Source: Takakia lepidozioides
Taxonomy: Eukaryota; Streptophyta; Takakiopsida; Takakiales; Takakiaceae
Length of the DNA: 64,000 bases
Direction of reading: 5' to 3'
Assembly: GCA_030704615.1 (NCBI GenBank)
Contig: CM060732.1
Span: 5,206,001 to 5,270,000 of the forward strand
Part shown: piece after piece, positions 45,401 through 59,900 of the stretch
Layout of the letters: each line of letters opens with the position of its first letter
Numbering within the stretch: position 1 is the stretch's first letter
The notes under the pieces: model-generated
Seen by the model: the letters and a program-made list of their open reading frames with translations, nothing else
Told to the model about the DNA's origin: nothing
Database searches by the model: none
Translations under genes and position numbers: made by a program

Positions 45401-47381
45401 CCTTGATCCCAGATGACCAGAGTTGGGGCAATAGACCATCTCTCCACTATGTCATAAGCCTTTTTGACATGCAAGAAAAAGGCAAAAGTGGGTTTACCTT
45501 GGATCATATCTTCACTCTAAGCCATATTATCCAGAGAGATAGAGAGAGTATGTGTGTGTGTGTGCCCGTTGGAAGTACAATTTCCTCTTGTGCAATGTCA
45601 TCTTGATCTTTTAGGGGAAACTGTCTTCGGTACCACATCAAGGTCAGTTTTCACGCTACATAAATCTGGTTGTTGTTTGCCTGTAAGAACAGAAGAGGTC
45701 CCCGGTTCTTTATGAGTTTGAAGTCGCCAAGCGACAGGATGCGACTAGGCAAGAGCGGCAGCGCAGAGTGTGCATAACCAAAGACTACTTCATTGAAAAA
45801 TGGGTAGATACTGTGATAGGTGTGCACAGGTCAGTCTATTCCTCCTTCAGCACCCTGGTATGGTCTTTATTTCATGCTGCGAACAGAAAATTGGTGGGCA
45901 CAATTCATTCAAATTCATACCATTTACTGCAAGTATTTGAAAGAGAAGTCTGTCGACAGAGGTTCCAAGTTCTGATGGATGGACACAGCTGCTGCTCTCA
46001 CAGGGTCATGAATGCCTCTAGGATGTATGGAACCTTTTCCTCAAAATGTGAACTAGGTGAAGGCCCTCATAAAATCTACTGTACACCTTGTCGGACTTTG
46101 ATGGACAAGTGGGACTCAAGGACCTCCTCCTTTAGGATTTCATGCTAGGCACCATGCTGAATTTCAGACCAAATGCAGTTTGTCCACCTCTCTACCGTGG
46201 AAATAAACCTCCTGCTGGTAACAAGGGAACTAGAACGATGTTAGTGTCAGCCATCACTCAGAGTCAATTGTCTGTGTAGTCTGTGGTTCTGCCGTTTTTC
46301 TCTGCTGATGTCCCTAGGGCTCTTTGGGCCTGCATGGAGGGAATGAAGTTCCTTTACTTCCCTTCTCTCTCAAAGTTCAAAGTTCACCAGGCTCTCACAT
46401 AGATATATGCTTTCTGTCTCTGGTTGTTCTACTTTTCGCCATGGACCCTCAGCCCCCACCTTTGAGGCTACAAAGTTTCTCTTCCTTTTTACTCGTGGCT
46501 CTTGCCCCGGCCCACCGGGCATGTCTTTTCTTCTCTTGTACCTCTTGTGAAGTGGAGACAGCATCCTTTCTCGTTATTGTGCCATACCTACCACACGATT
46601 GCTTATAGATACGTGTGGTTTTTAGGTCCTTGTCCCTAGCAGAAGCCTTCAGCTATGAGCCACCGAAGCTGTATCTGGACTAAGCACTCCATTTGGGGTT
46701 TGATTTGTTCTTTGCTTTCAGTGGTTCCTACTTTGTCGTGGGCACTATTGCCTCCAGTGGATGTCACGAATGAACTTCCTTTCTTTCTCTCTCTTCACTG
46801 GTTTTACTGGGGGCCCTCTCGGTCTCCATTGAAGGTGTAAATTTCTTGTTGTCTCATATGTATATCTTTGGTGAGTCACAGACGTGATTCTAGAGAGTTC
46901 CGTGGCTGTTGGTCCAGCTCATTTATTAAAAAAAGTCTTCCATTTTTTGCAGCTTGGGAGACATCCTTGGCCTCATTGTTAATGAGAAGGACTGCCGAGA
47001 GGTGACCCTGGAATTGAGGACTTGGAGAGCTACTCAATATTACCTTGATGACAGAGATGACTTCATAGCCAGCATGGCAGACGTGATGGGCATTGCCAAG
47101 GGCTGTGAGTTCAGTATTCGGCTGGAGTCCTTTTCTCCTCATACTCTTCCCGACGGGCCAATTCCAGTATACCAGGTCTTCAATTTTGATCCCAGTTGTG
47201 TGTGGGAGTGCTGGATATTCTTATAGGCCTTCGATATTTCCGGTGCAGTATCTGACTTAAGTCTTTGATGCAGACTGAGTTTGAATCATTCTATTTGAAC
47301 CGTTTCATGGCAACTTACAACTCCACTCGAGAACCTTGGGCGTTGCATCTGGCTTTGAAAGAATACGCATGCAATATTCAT
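42457..47381 (+). other. GRV2-like exons 1-7: PH-like N-terminal domains
   Basis: Exon 1 (FLQILENGISIFPAALNAQV ... LRLCCDSRSALLTALL) fits PH-like domain 1 of RME-8. Exons 2-4 (TDTVLRVRSASLVKMV; VLIYVKSRVVRLSLKDSL; SEVYCTVLQMYLKRDI) fit the second. Exons 5-7 (RVCITKDYFIEKW; YYLDDRDDFIASMADVMG; ESFYLNRFMATYNSTREPW) fit the third, where animal and plant homologues read TK/TE..xVER and STxRDxLLAxLLD. Phases agree at every junction, including the 2+1 split between 45829 and 46953. Identity to known homologues looks low but pattern and order are kept. Confidence 0.7.
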
Positions 47382-47925
47382 GTATGCCTTCTTCCTTTTG
47401 GGGCCTTCCTGGGCAAATATTACGTGAGCATTGTGAGGTCAGAAAGATTTTGGGAGACTCAGTGAGGGCTGCCTGTAATAGTGAACCTTGAGGACACAGT
47501 CCTGCTGTCAGGATACCCACTCTCTAGGAGCTGGAGTCAGTGCGACACTGGCTGTGAAACTGCTTGAAGATGGGCAGCAGGATGTTCTTCTGACTAAGAA
47601 GTGAAGGTTACTCCTCATTGCTACATAGACTGGAAATTTTTTGTTTAAGGATTATATTGATTATTGTCATATGGGGGATTGGGCAGGTGGGTGATTCAAA
47701 GTGCATTGACTCAAAGGTTGTCCAAGCTGTGGCAGACACATTAAAGGAATGCTTGATTGAGAGTATGTATCACCCTTTTACTATGCGAACTGGGATAAAC
47801 TCTCCTGGACCCATCTCCCAAGTCTTTCAAAGCTTCAGTCATTGACAATTTGTTTCAGAGATCTTTTCGTACATTGATTTGGTCCGTAGGTTCTTCTGTC
47901 TTTGAGTGAACGTGATGCACTTTCT

Positions 47926-47961
<36 letters not shown>

Positions 47962-50900
47962 ACCCTGCTGGATAAATCTGACTTAGAGGCTGTAGTGTCC
48001 TCAGCCATGTCTGTTGCCATGAGATTGTCTGATGAAAATGAAGTTAGGCAGAAAACTTCCCTGAACTTGTTTCCAGTCTGTGACATGGGGGAGGACATCT
48101 TGGATGACCTCAAGGGTCTACCCACTCTCGGCACTAGACTGAAATTTAAACTCAGGGCAGGAAGCCTACCTTTGAACAGCAAACAGAAGCAGAGAGGAAA
48201 GGGAGAGTGCAATTGCCCGTCGTGTGGGCAATCTGAAGACAGTATTATTTTCTGATACACTGTCGGGGTTTTCTCACCAAAGAGATGCTCTCTTCAACTC
48301 TATCAAGGGAATTGTGCCTGTACCCCTGTTTACCAACTTTGAAAGTCTCGAGGCTGAGCCAAAAGCCCAGGCCCTCCTGAGGCCTAGTTTTGGGCAAATC
48401 ACACACAGCAGATTGATGCTTGTGTGAAGGGATTTCTAGAGGATATCTGGAAAACCCGGATTAATTCTTATATGAAGGTAAGTCTTACTACCAACGTCAG
48501 CCCCTGACAGAGGTAGGTTCTGCCTTTTGTTCCCGCTCAAACTGGGCGCGGGGTCAATGGCCACAAGGCTACGGCAAACAACGTCTTATGAGTACAATCT
48601 CTCTTTTTCATTTCATTTCATCTCCCTGTCCTCTAGGAAGCCTATTGCCATTGGGTGGACTTGATACGGGAGTACATTAATGTCTCTGTGACTAAATGCC
48701 GGCCTTGTGACCTTGTGTCTTTGTTTGTTTCGACCTGAAGCGCTTTGCTCCAGGGAAGGTAGTGCATTGGATTTAGTTGGAAAGCTTGGGGCCTTTCCCT
48801 CTTAGAATATGCCTACACGGGCCATTCCCTGCAACTCCCTGGAGTGTGATCTCTGAATGGTAACAAGCGGACCCCTACCGCTTGGGGGCAGCCCCTCTGC
48901 CCAAATTGGGCAGTCGTATGCTCTGTCTAGCATACTCGGCACTTGGGCTAGGGTTGGTCCTTGTGCTTAAACTTATGGCCTACGAAAATAATCATTAGAT
49001 TACCTACTGTCAACAGCAACACTCCCCAGGGTGATTCCTGGGAATTGGTTACTTATGCCAAATCTAGGGCTTCATGTGTAGTTTTTGGGGTGAATCCCAG
49101 GATGGACGATGTGTCCCTTAAAACTACATGCTCTAGCTTAGGCTTGGATTTCATGGCCAATGGCTCCATCTCGAGACTTGATAACAGGGGTACTTGAAGG
49201 TTGCAATGCCCAAAAATGCTTCTAATAGAGTCTCACATCAACTCAATCTCAAAGAAGTTCGTCCCTTGACTGGCTGGAGGGCGGGTTTAGACATTGTTGA
49301 TTCAATGGGGCGCTCTAGGAAGACAACCAAGGGCAGGGACTTCAACTTGAGAGTTTCTAATCGGTTTGATGCTCTGGACGAGGTTGAATCCAAGCAGCCT
49401 GACGGAAAATCTGCCCATAAGTGTACGGAATCTGAACGTCGTGTATCTGAAGGATTTGGTACTCTGAACGGTTTACCAATCCTCAAAGTTTACACAAGAT
49501 CTATACATGGGGTAATTGTCACTAAGCAGTCAGACGGACAACTTGCCCCTAAGTGTGCGGAGTCTGAACGTCGTGTAACTGAAGGATTTGGTACTCTGAA
49601 TGGTTTTACCAATCCTCAAAGTTTACACAAGACGAGCAAAATCTACACACGGGGTAACTGTCCCTTGCCCCCCTTTTTAAAACGGTTGGCCGTCCAGGAG
49701 CCTCTTAGCTACCTAGACGACAAACAATTCACATTCAAAGGGCTGCTGCGGCTAGCCACTTTCAACTTCTCAGGCTGACTAACCAAAGGAAACAACTCGA
49801 AGTGGGACAAGTTATTCGGACTAATGATATTCATATCTGTGCTGCGCAAGAAACTTGGAAACGTCGGATATAAACTGGTTGGAGATGTCATTGGTTATAA
49901 ATGGGCAGGTAAGATGTGTACTCTCAAGGCAGCCTCTGCCAAACGCGGTCAAAAAGGGGTTGGATTCTTTGTCCATGATTTCTTGTTTGACAATTTTGAT
50001 TTGAAATATCAACAAGGGTTTGAGGTACGAGCATAGTATCTGGCTAAAGCTGAAAATGAAGGGCGGCTTGAGTACGAAGGACCTCTTTGTGGGTTGTGTT
50101 TACATGCCCACAGAGGGGACCCTTAGTGCTGACGCAGATAAAGCCTTCGAAGATGTAAAGCTAGACTGTGCTTCGTTCCTTGCCAAAGGTCAGGTGATTT
50201 TATTGGGTGACTTCAATGCCCGGGTGGGTAAAGGTCTCCATCAGGATGATATCATTGGCCTTTTGGTGAGGACGAGCTGAACTCTAATGGCAGACGGTTA
50301 ATTAACTGTCTGGAAGAGCTTCAGCTTCTGGCCTTGAAACAATAGGGCAAAAGGTGACCAAGTGCAGTGGACTCGTGAGAAAGCGCAAACTGGGGAACGA
50401 TCCATTGTGGGATTATATCATAATGGACAAAAATTTGTCCCCAGAGTGCAATGTGTTGATCGACAGAACTGATATTGGTACCTCTGACCACTTCCTGGTT
50501 TGGGACTGAGATCAAAGGTGTTTTCCCAACACCAAGAGATCTGTGAACGTTCGATTCGGAAGTGGCGCATAGAAAAACTCCATAATGAAGAGGTCAAGGC
50601 TGCGTATGTCCAGGCCTTGCAAGAGGCTCTCTCATTTTGTCCATTCGCTCCAAGACCTTCAGTCTTGCGCAGACAATGCAAGAAATGAAGTCGAAAGAGC
50701 AGTGGATTCTGGGGAGAGTTTCGTCTCCTCTGCGGCTGACAAGATCATTGGGAGGAAACTAATTGTCTGCGGGTAGAGCTGTTAATTGGTGGACCAATGA
50801 GATTAAACTCAAGATAGCTGAGAGACGAGTCCTTTATAAAGAGTGCTGCAATTGAAAACCAACAAAGAATTGTGGCGAGGTACAAACCGATCCGTAAAGA

Positions 50901-53900
50901 TATCATTGCTTGTAGGGCTCAGAAGAATTTACTGGGACAAGTTTATAAGTGAAATAAACTCAAACCACCATGGTGGGTTAATGACAAGAGATCTGGTTGG
51001 CCCTTCACCGCTTGTACAAGCCGAAAGCTGTCACAAGTACAAGCGTGAAGACTACTAAGGGTGCAGTGGTAACTTCATCGGTTGACATTGTCAAAACCTT
51101 TGAAACCCACTACAGTATCCTTGGCAGAACTTCTAGGACTAACAGTGAGGGTCCTCTGTGAATGGAAGGACACAGTTGGTAAAACTGTCCTATGATTCAA
51201 ACAGCCCTGATGAATGGAGATATTTCAAAAGCCTACACGCTCCCATTAGTTCTTCTGAGATTGTGGAAGCAATTGAACATCTAAATGGATTATAAAGCAG
51301 GTGGTCCTGATGGCATAGTCAACGAGCTTATCAAGCACGGTGGCGATCCCATGATAGAGGCCCTAGTTCTCCTCTTTAACCTTATCTGGAAGACTGGAAG
51401 ACTGGAAGACTGATCCGCTGGCGACAGGGGGTCATTGTCAATCTATATAAGAAGGGTGACAGAGAAGACCGGGGGAACTATCGGGGCATCACGCCTCCTC
51501 AATGCTGTTGGCAAAGATATTTTGCAGAGTTATAAGTACTCGTCTCGAGGTGATCTGGAATCTAGAGGTTGTTTCACGAAGGCCAAGCTGGCTTTCGGCG
51601 AAACAGGGGCTGTGTGGACCATATCTTCACTCTAAGCCAGATTATCCAGGGAAGGAAAAAGAAGGGAAACCCACTTATGTTTTTTTCTTGGATGTCAAAA
51701 AGGCTTATGACACAGTGTGGAGAGATGGCCTATGGTTCCGCCTCTGGTCTTGTGGGATCAAGGGAACGATGTGGAGAGTTGTCCACAACTTGTATGCTCA
51801 CACCAAAAGCTGTGTCACTGTTAACGGAAGAAGTCCAAACTTCTTTGACTTAGACCAAGGTGTAGCTCAAGGATGTACTCTCTCCCCGCGACTCTTCAAT
51901 GTTTTCATCAATCAAACTCCTCGGAGGATGTGAAAGTGACAGCTTACGTGAAATAACTTAAACCACCATGTGGGTAATGACAAGAGATTCTGGTTGGGCC
52001 TTTCAACGTTTGTACAAGCTGAAAACTGTCAGCAGTACAGCACTGACGATTACTAAGGGTGCAGTGGTGACTTCAACGGTTGACATTGTCGAAACCTTTG
52101 AAACCCACTACAGCATCCTTGGCAGAATTTCTAGGTCTAACAGTGAGGGGTCCTCTGAAGAATTGAAGGGCACGTTGGGAAAAACTGTTCCTATGATTCA
52201 GACAGCCCTGATGATTGGAGTATATCTCAAAGCTTACAATGCTCCATTAGTTTTTTGAGATTGTGGAAGCATTCAGCATTTAAACGGATATAAAGCTGGT
52301 GGACCTGATGGACAGTTACGAGCTTATCAAGCACGGTGGCGATCCAATGATAGAGGCCCTTCTACTTCTCTTTAACCTTATCTGAAGGACTGAAATGATC
52401 CCCTTTCACTGGCGACAGGGGGACATTGTCATTCTATACAAGAAGAGAAGAACCGGGGAACACCAAGGCATCACGCTCCTCAATGTAGTTGGCAAGATAT
52501 TTTGCAGAGTTATAAGTACTCGTCTCGAGGTTGATCTGGAATCTAGAGGTTGTTTCCAGAAGGCCAAGCTGGCTTTTGGCGAAACAGGGACTGTGTGGAT
52601 AATCTTCACTCTAAGCCAGATTATCCAGGGAAGGAAAAAGAAGAAGGAAAACCACTTTGTATTTTCTTGGATGTCGAAAAGGCTATGACCACCGTGTGGA
52701 GATACGGTCTATGGCTCCGACTTTGGTCATGTGGGATCAAGGGAAAGACGTGGAGAGTTGTCCATAACTTGTATCCTCACACCAAAAGTTGTGTCTTTGT
52801 TAATGGACAGAAGTCTAACTTCTTTGACATAGACCAGGTGTAGCTCAAGGATGTCCCCTATCCCCTTATGCTCTTCAGTGTCTTCATCAATCAACCCTCG
52901 AGGATGTGGAAAGTGGAGGGATTTGGGTTAAGGGTGGTGATGCCACCATACCAGCCCTTATTTTTGCGGATGACTTCGCAGGCATAGGGGAGACTCCTTC
53001 CAATCTCCAGGATTGATTGCGCACAAGAGATATTTTTGACCTTTGGGGGCTAACGTCAGTGAAGTGCAGTGGTGCATCAACAACGAGTGAGGGAGGAGTT
53101 ATCTCAAGTGCAGTGGAAGTGGGGAAGCCAAGAGATGCCGGTCCTCCCTTCCTACACATTCCTCGGCGTCGAGTTTTCCTCCAACTGTAATTGGGATGCA
53201 CATATTCAGAAAGTTGTAGTTTGAAGCGCAAAGGGCTGGGTCTCACCAAATTTTTTCACTGCAGAGGGATCAACTCTGTGGTAAAAACAACCATGCTTTG
53301 TGGCGTTGTTAGACCTGCCTTGGAGTACGCATCTGCAATATGGGTTGATAACTCCAACCAGGCTAAGTCTCTAGAATCCATCAAGTGGGGGGTGCTTAAG
53401 GAGTGCATGTCAGCATGCTCCAAAACAGCCAATGTGGCTGTTCGGGTGAGTTTGGCATCCCTTTAAGCTCCGACGAGATGATTCATGGTCAGATGGTTGG
53501 GGTCAGCTGCAACATATGTCCAACATCAGATATCCTAAGTTAATTGTCTCTATATCTTGGAAGCAGGATCGCCCGGTCAAACAGGCTGAGTCCCTGCGAA
53601 AAGAGAGTAGAAGAGATTCTCAAGGATCTGTCCGTTAGGGCAAAAACCCCCTGAACTTGTTTCCAGTCTGTGACATGGGGGAGCACATCATGGATGACCT
53701 CAAGAGTCAGAGAGGCAAGGGAGAGTGCAATTGCCCTTGTGTGGGCAACCTGAAGACAATATTCATTTTCTGATTCATTGTCTGGGGTTCTCTCACCAGA
53801 GAGACGCTCTCTCCAAATCAAGGGAATTGGCCTGTACCTCGTTACAACTTTGAAAGTCTCGAGGCTGAGCCAAAAGCCCAGGCCCTTTTGGGGCCTAGTT

Positions 53901-56900
53901 ATTGGGCAAAGCACACACAGCAGGTTGATGCTTGTGTAAAGGGATTCTAGAGGATATCTGGAAAACCCGGATCAATTGTTTATTCCAAGGTAAGTCTTAC
54001 TACTGGCGTCAGCCCCTGACAAAGGTAGGTTCTGTCCCTTTGTGTTCTGCTCAAACTGGGCGCTGGGTCAATGGCCACAAGGCTACGGCAAACACCATCT
54101 TATGAGTACATTCTCTCTCTCTTTGTGCCCTTCTTTTCTTCAATAGTCAAGGGAAAGGAGCTCTGCAGGTTGTAAAAATCAAAGGCTACCAGGCAATCAT
54201 GTACCCACATTTTGGCAAGCCAAGAGAACTGAGGTCAGCAAACCTGGACAGTGGAGAAACAGATTTTGAGCCCACCAAGGGGCAGGGATGATATTTTACC
54301 TTACCTCTATATCTTGTCCCTCCTCTCTTCTCTCTCTGCACCCTCAAGATGGAATTAAGTAGTACTCTATGCACTCAGTACATGTTCGTCATTGTTCAAA
54401 AGAACTGTCAGCTGGTTCAGTACAATATTCTAGTCAAATTTTTTACTTTTTGAGGATTGAGTTGGAAACTGTTACTGCCTTGCTCCAACAGAGAACCCAG
54501 GGCAGAATAGTGTGTGCACTGCCACTTGCTGCGTCGTTCTCCAAAGGCTTCTGGCATCACGGTCCTGCTTTGAGGCTGTCAAGAGCATACCAGATATCTC
54601 TGCTGTTCTTTTTCAGGTACTCTCCATCCCCCTCTTTTTCACACGCCTGTCCCATAGGCTCTTTGGGCTTCAAGTGTGCATTTGTTGTATGAACATAATA
54701 AACTTGATTTGTCTTATCTCTCTCACAGTAGAAATGTTGCTCCAAAGTGAAAGAACTGAAGCGTGGGGCAAATGTACTTATTCAAGCATTTGGTCAACAA
54801 CTGAGACTGAAGGACCATTTAGAGGGCCCTCCCATGTCGCACACTAGGATGAATTTAAAGCGTAGAATAAGTTGGCCACCTCCTTACAGTAAGTTAGCTC
54901 GTAGGAGAAAGGCCACTCATTGAGAATAGGGAACATTTTCTGATGAATTGTAGTTGAAGTTAGCAGGAAAACTTCCCTGAACTTGTTTCCAGTCAGTGAC
55001 ATGGGGGAGGACATCTTGGATGACCTCAAGGGTCTACCCACTCTCGGCACTAGACTGAAATTTAAACTCAGGGCAGGAAGCCTACCTTTGAACAGCAAAA
55101 AGAAGCAGAGAGGAAGGGAGAGTGGCAATTGCCCGTATGGGGGCAATCTGAAGACAGTATTCATTTTAGATACACTGTCCGGGGTCTCTCACCAAAGAGA
55201 CGCTCTCTTCAACTCTATCAAGGGAATTGTGCCTGTACCCCTGTTTACCAATTTGAAAGTCTAGGCTGAGCCAAAAGCCCAGCCCTCCTGAGGCCTAGTT
55301 TTTGGGCAAATCCACACACAGCAGATTGATGCTTGTGTGAAGGGATTTCTAGAGGATATCTGGAAAACCCGGATTAATTCTTTATATGAAGGTAAGTCTT
55401 ACTACCAACGTCAGCCCCTTGACAGAGGTAGGTTCTGTTCCTTTTGTTCCCGCTCAAACTGGGCGCAGGGTCAATGGCCACAAGGCTACGGCAACAACGT
55501 CTTATGAGTACAATCTGATGAATTGTAGTGGGTATCAGCTCATCTCGAAACACATGCCATTGCCCAAACGCCGTTGGAAAGGAAAAATGTAGAAGGAATC
55601 TCTGTTGGAGCACATGACGATGAGGAAAAGGATCCTGAAATGGAACAGACCCCCAAAAATGGAAGAACCTCACTCTCTATGAGCAGCAATGGTGAATTGA
55701 ACCAACCAGGCACTGTAGATGAACTGGAACTTTTTGTGGGAACTGGGTCTGATAGGTCCAGAGGCCTGCTGTGGATATATATTTCTCTTTTTCTTCAATT
55801 TTCTCTCGTTTCCTATTGACGTGACATTGTCTTAAAGCGACTGGGTTCTTCCTGGAACAATTTTAATTAGATATTCTGCTCTTGTCTCTCTTCCTCCCTC
55901 TTCCCCCCTTTTGCAGCTGGATTTGTTACGGTCAAGTAGTAAGTCTCTTTAGGTGGGATTCTATCCAGGTGTCCAAAGTTACCATTTTCCCGCATTGTAA
56001 ATATGTATTTGTGAGCTCAATGAGTACAGTCTATTCATCATTTTGCGCTCTCTGCTCCTGGTTTTCTACCCAATCTGGCACCGGTGGTATGTGCTTGGTC
56101 ATAGGCTATTTGATATCCTCTAGCATGCTCTTCATTGCAAATGGTCTGCAGTGCCTTTGATCCAATATCAAGAGGCCTCACTATTTTCTGATGAAGAGTA
56201 CTACAGACTTGCTACAGAATTTCATGCTTTACTGTGAAGATTTTGAAGATGTATACTTCATTAATATCCTTTCCTTGAGTACAATAAAAATCAATTCTGG
56301 ATGCTATGTCTGGCTTCTATGCAGTGTATGCGCTCGGACAATAGTGTTCTTGCCTATCTTGCTACAGTTGTTGTGCGCTCAGCTATCAAGCTTCCTGTTG
56401 AACTGGGGTCCGCTGACATCGGCAGTGCTTCCAAGGTAGCTGCTAACGCACAATGCTTCCTGACTGCTATTTCCCAAGGAGGCATGTATGGAGCAATCAT
56501 GTGCTGACACTAATGGCCAAGTGGCATTCCTTCTTCATATCACATTCTTCCTTTTGACATGATCTCTCTCTCACTGCAAATTCAATGTTCACTGTTGCCT
56601 CTACTCACTCGGACCACTGCAGGGTCTGTCGTCTGTATGGTAGGCCTCTGTGGACATCCCTCATGTCCCCATGATGATTGGTATAACTAGTATGAGCAAT
56701 CTACTCTTTTGCTTCCATAATTCCACCTGGCAAGTCTGCAGACTCACTTAAGTATGTAAAGATCCGGAGCAGGCTTCTTTGCACCAGGGTTTTGATAGTC
56801 CTTGGCTGTGCTCAGAGATGGCGGGCCCCCACTTTACTGAATTTATTTTGAGTTAATCTTATGGTCTGACCACCCACCATGATATTGAGATTCTCTTTTG

Positions 56901-59900
56901 TTTTTTAATTTTCTCTTTTGGATGCAGTAAGCTAGAGAATTTGATTACACTCAATCTGGTGGCTTTTTGGAGATTTTGCAGCAAGAGTTTGCTAATAGGT
57001 TGACGATCCTTAGTGCTGATTATCTACAGCACCTCGTGGCCTTGCTCCACACACATTCTCTTCCCAAAACTGATGTCCTTCAGGTATTGTGTTCCGTCTC
57101 TCCCCAAGGTCATTTGCCTGTTCAGCTTTGTTTCTCCTGAGCTTAACGATAGTGGATCTTAGTGGAGCATTAACCTTCAGAAGGTTAAGAGTGAACACCT
57201 TGTGCACCCTGACTGTGTTGACTATTCTGCCACAGACTTTTCATGCGTTGATTGATGACTTTGTTGCAGCTGGTGGGCCTTGTGGACACATTCACTGTTG
57301 CTCTCACTTCTCTGCCAACAGACAACGAGGCAGGGCGTATGTGGCTCAGGGTAAACATGTCACAACTCTCTTCCCTATGCTTGAGGACTCCGATTTTTCT
57401 GCAGTATTCTTGCGAGGTAGGCTACACAGGTGTCCAACCATGTTTGCAGTTGCAGCTGTATCTGCTCTATCACCTGCCCCACCGTTTTGATTCCACATGG
57501 CCAGTGGAAAGACGGACCTCATGGGTTCAAGGAATCTTGCCATACATGAAGTGCAGTGATGAACTTCTGCATTGTGAGGATAGCTCAGGTTTTCTAAGGA
57601 CTTGCACGGGATTAGAGGGGATGGGGTTCTTTTTAAGGGGGATGGGGTTCAAAACTGGGAAGATACATGGGGCATTGTAAAACCTTTGATGAAGTCAAGA
57701 GTTGCTGAGTTGGCCTGAAGCCCGGTCACTGTGATTACAACTTCCACCAGGACTAAAATCCCACCTCTCTGTTGCTGTGGCCCCTCTCTCTGTTAGCCCA
57801 AGGCCCCAGGAAAAAGTATCTATCTAACATTATTAATGTGAACTGTTAATATTACTGTTCAACTTGTGAATGCCTTGCACTGACATCGGTTCGTGGGTGT
57901 TCACGGTAGGCTTATGAAGCCTCCATAATGGCAGCAACAGATGTGCTGTGTGCAATTTTTAGGTCAACCAGTGCAGTTGTTTTAAAAAGGTGCCTTATTT
58001 CAAACTTTAACCATCAATTTACGTTTTGATTCCTATGTGTGAAGAAACTATGTAATGTCCACTGGGGTGTTCAAGGGCCCGTGGGACAAAGTAGAGAGTG
58101 CACTGCCTTGTCAAGTGCAAGGTGATTGACAATGCATCAACAGCCACATCTGTCCCATCGATGTTGTTGATGTTGCATTGATTGGAGCAGTAGTCTGGAA
58201 TCAACATCGTCTTTTTGAGCAGGATGTCTATAACTACCCTCACAAATTTGTGTAGAACTGTAGAAACTAGAAACCCCATAACTGGCTCCAGGATGATTGG
58301 ATAACCTCCCGAAACCATAACCTCACATCAGAGCCAACATATTGCAGGGAGTACATGTCTCTCTCTCTTTGGCCCCCATGGACGTTTCTTTCTTTTCTTC
58401 TCCTACGAATGATTTGGTTTTACCCCACAGGAAAAGGCCTTCAATCCAGGATTGTTCTTCATGGAATTGCACTGTGGTAACACCTTGAATGAATTAAACA
58501 CATACTGGATAGGTTGTTGATTTGCTTAGAAGGTGGATGACTAGCTTGTGAGCATGTGACTTGTGTGTTTCCTAGGGTTGGCACAATGAATTACTGATAT
58601 ATTGGGTCTGTTGCTGGGGCAGCACTTCAGTGCTGTTGAAGGCACTTCTTACACAGATGTCTCCCCTTGTCACTGGCCATTTGCAAGTAAGGCACTGTAT
58701 TTGTTCAACACGCTGTCTTGTCTTAGCTAGTGCTTTGCATCTGGAGAGGTCACAGAGAACTCCATGCTTGGCCACAGTACACCTCCAAGTGAGAGGGAGA
58801 AAAAGAAATAGAAACTTATCATGTCCACAGAACGCAGCAGTATGTCTAGAGAAAACCAATGGAGTGTATCAGAAAACTCCAAGCTTTGCTTGGAGTCAGG
58901 GCCACAAGGGTCGATGGGACAGCAAAAGAAAGAAATGAAGAAAGTATCACATTCACTGGAAGCCTGAAGAGCTTCTGAAACCACAAGTATTTCCAAACAA
59001 TATATACTAGAAGAGAAACAGAGAAGACCAAAAAGTAGGATTTGTTTCAGAACGTCCTCAGAAAGCTGAAAATGCTTATGCAATGAAAAAGGGAAAATAT
59101 TACTCCATCCATCAGTAGGACAAGAAAGTTGATAGTCCATGAAAAGCTAAAGAGTCTATGGAGAACAAGAAAAATAGTTACGTGCTGTGAAGGCCCAAGG
59201 AATGATGGGACATGGTAGAACAAAACAGTAGGACCACTGAAATCAGGACATCTTAAACTGCAAATGTCGCCTGGAGATAGTGCCTCATCCAGGTTTCCTG
59301 CTCTGTACTTTTGGTTCATGGCTGAAACGAATGAAAGAGCTCGAGAGTATTCATCTTACAAATGTCTTGACAGATAGATTGTACTCATAAGACGTTGTTT
59401 GCCGTAGCCTTGTGGCCATTGACCCCGCGCCCAGTTTGAGCTGGAACTCTTGACAGATAGAGAGAACATAACAGATTCTTGAAAGGTTTTGTAATATCTT
59501 TGGATTGGGGTCTTGCTCTTTCCTCTTAATAAAAAGATAGTTACATTTTAGAGAGTTGGTTCATGATGACAGACTCAACTTCATCTTGAAGGGACTTGCT
59601 GGCGAACAGTTGTTGGTAGTGTCTGGAAGGTTCAAGTTGCTACTCAAACTATTTTAGACCCTTCCATGCCTTGTAATTGTTTCTGTTCTGTGATCTGGCT
59701 GCAGAGAGTGTGCTTGGGTCGGTGTGTGGTCTTATTGCATTTGAAGAATGCAATTTTCTCAAAGAAAGAAGATGCTCGCTTGTTAAGTGGTAACCTGGTC
59801 TACCTTTTGATGGAAGGCACTCGTGAAGCACGGAAGCTGCTGGAGGCTATACTTCCCAAGGTTAGTTTCTTGCTCTCAACATATCGTTTACAGTGGGGTT

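Larger units (their letters stand above)
47687..57350 (+). other. GRV2-like exons 8-16 around LINE-filled introns
   Basis: Exon 8 (VVQAVADTLKECLIE) ends in phase 1, and exon 9 (54492) restores the frame across a 6.7 kb intron. Exon 9 contains CCVVLQRLLASRSCFEAV, matching the LRRLLASRxxxxxV of GRV2. Exon 10 has VKELKRGANVLIQAF. Exon 11 is an acidic linker (HDDEEKDPEMEQTP). Exon 12 is a 22-bp microexon. Exons 13-16 (TDLLQNFMLYCEDFED; SVLAYLATVVVRSAIKLP; FLEILQQEFANRL ... YLQHLVALLHTHS; LVGLVDTFTVALTSLP) resemble the armadillo-like stretch. Exon 15 begins with an in-frame TAA (56928-56930). Confidence 0.68.
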
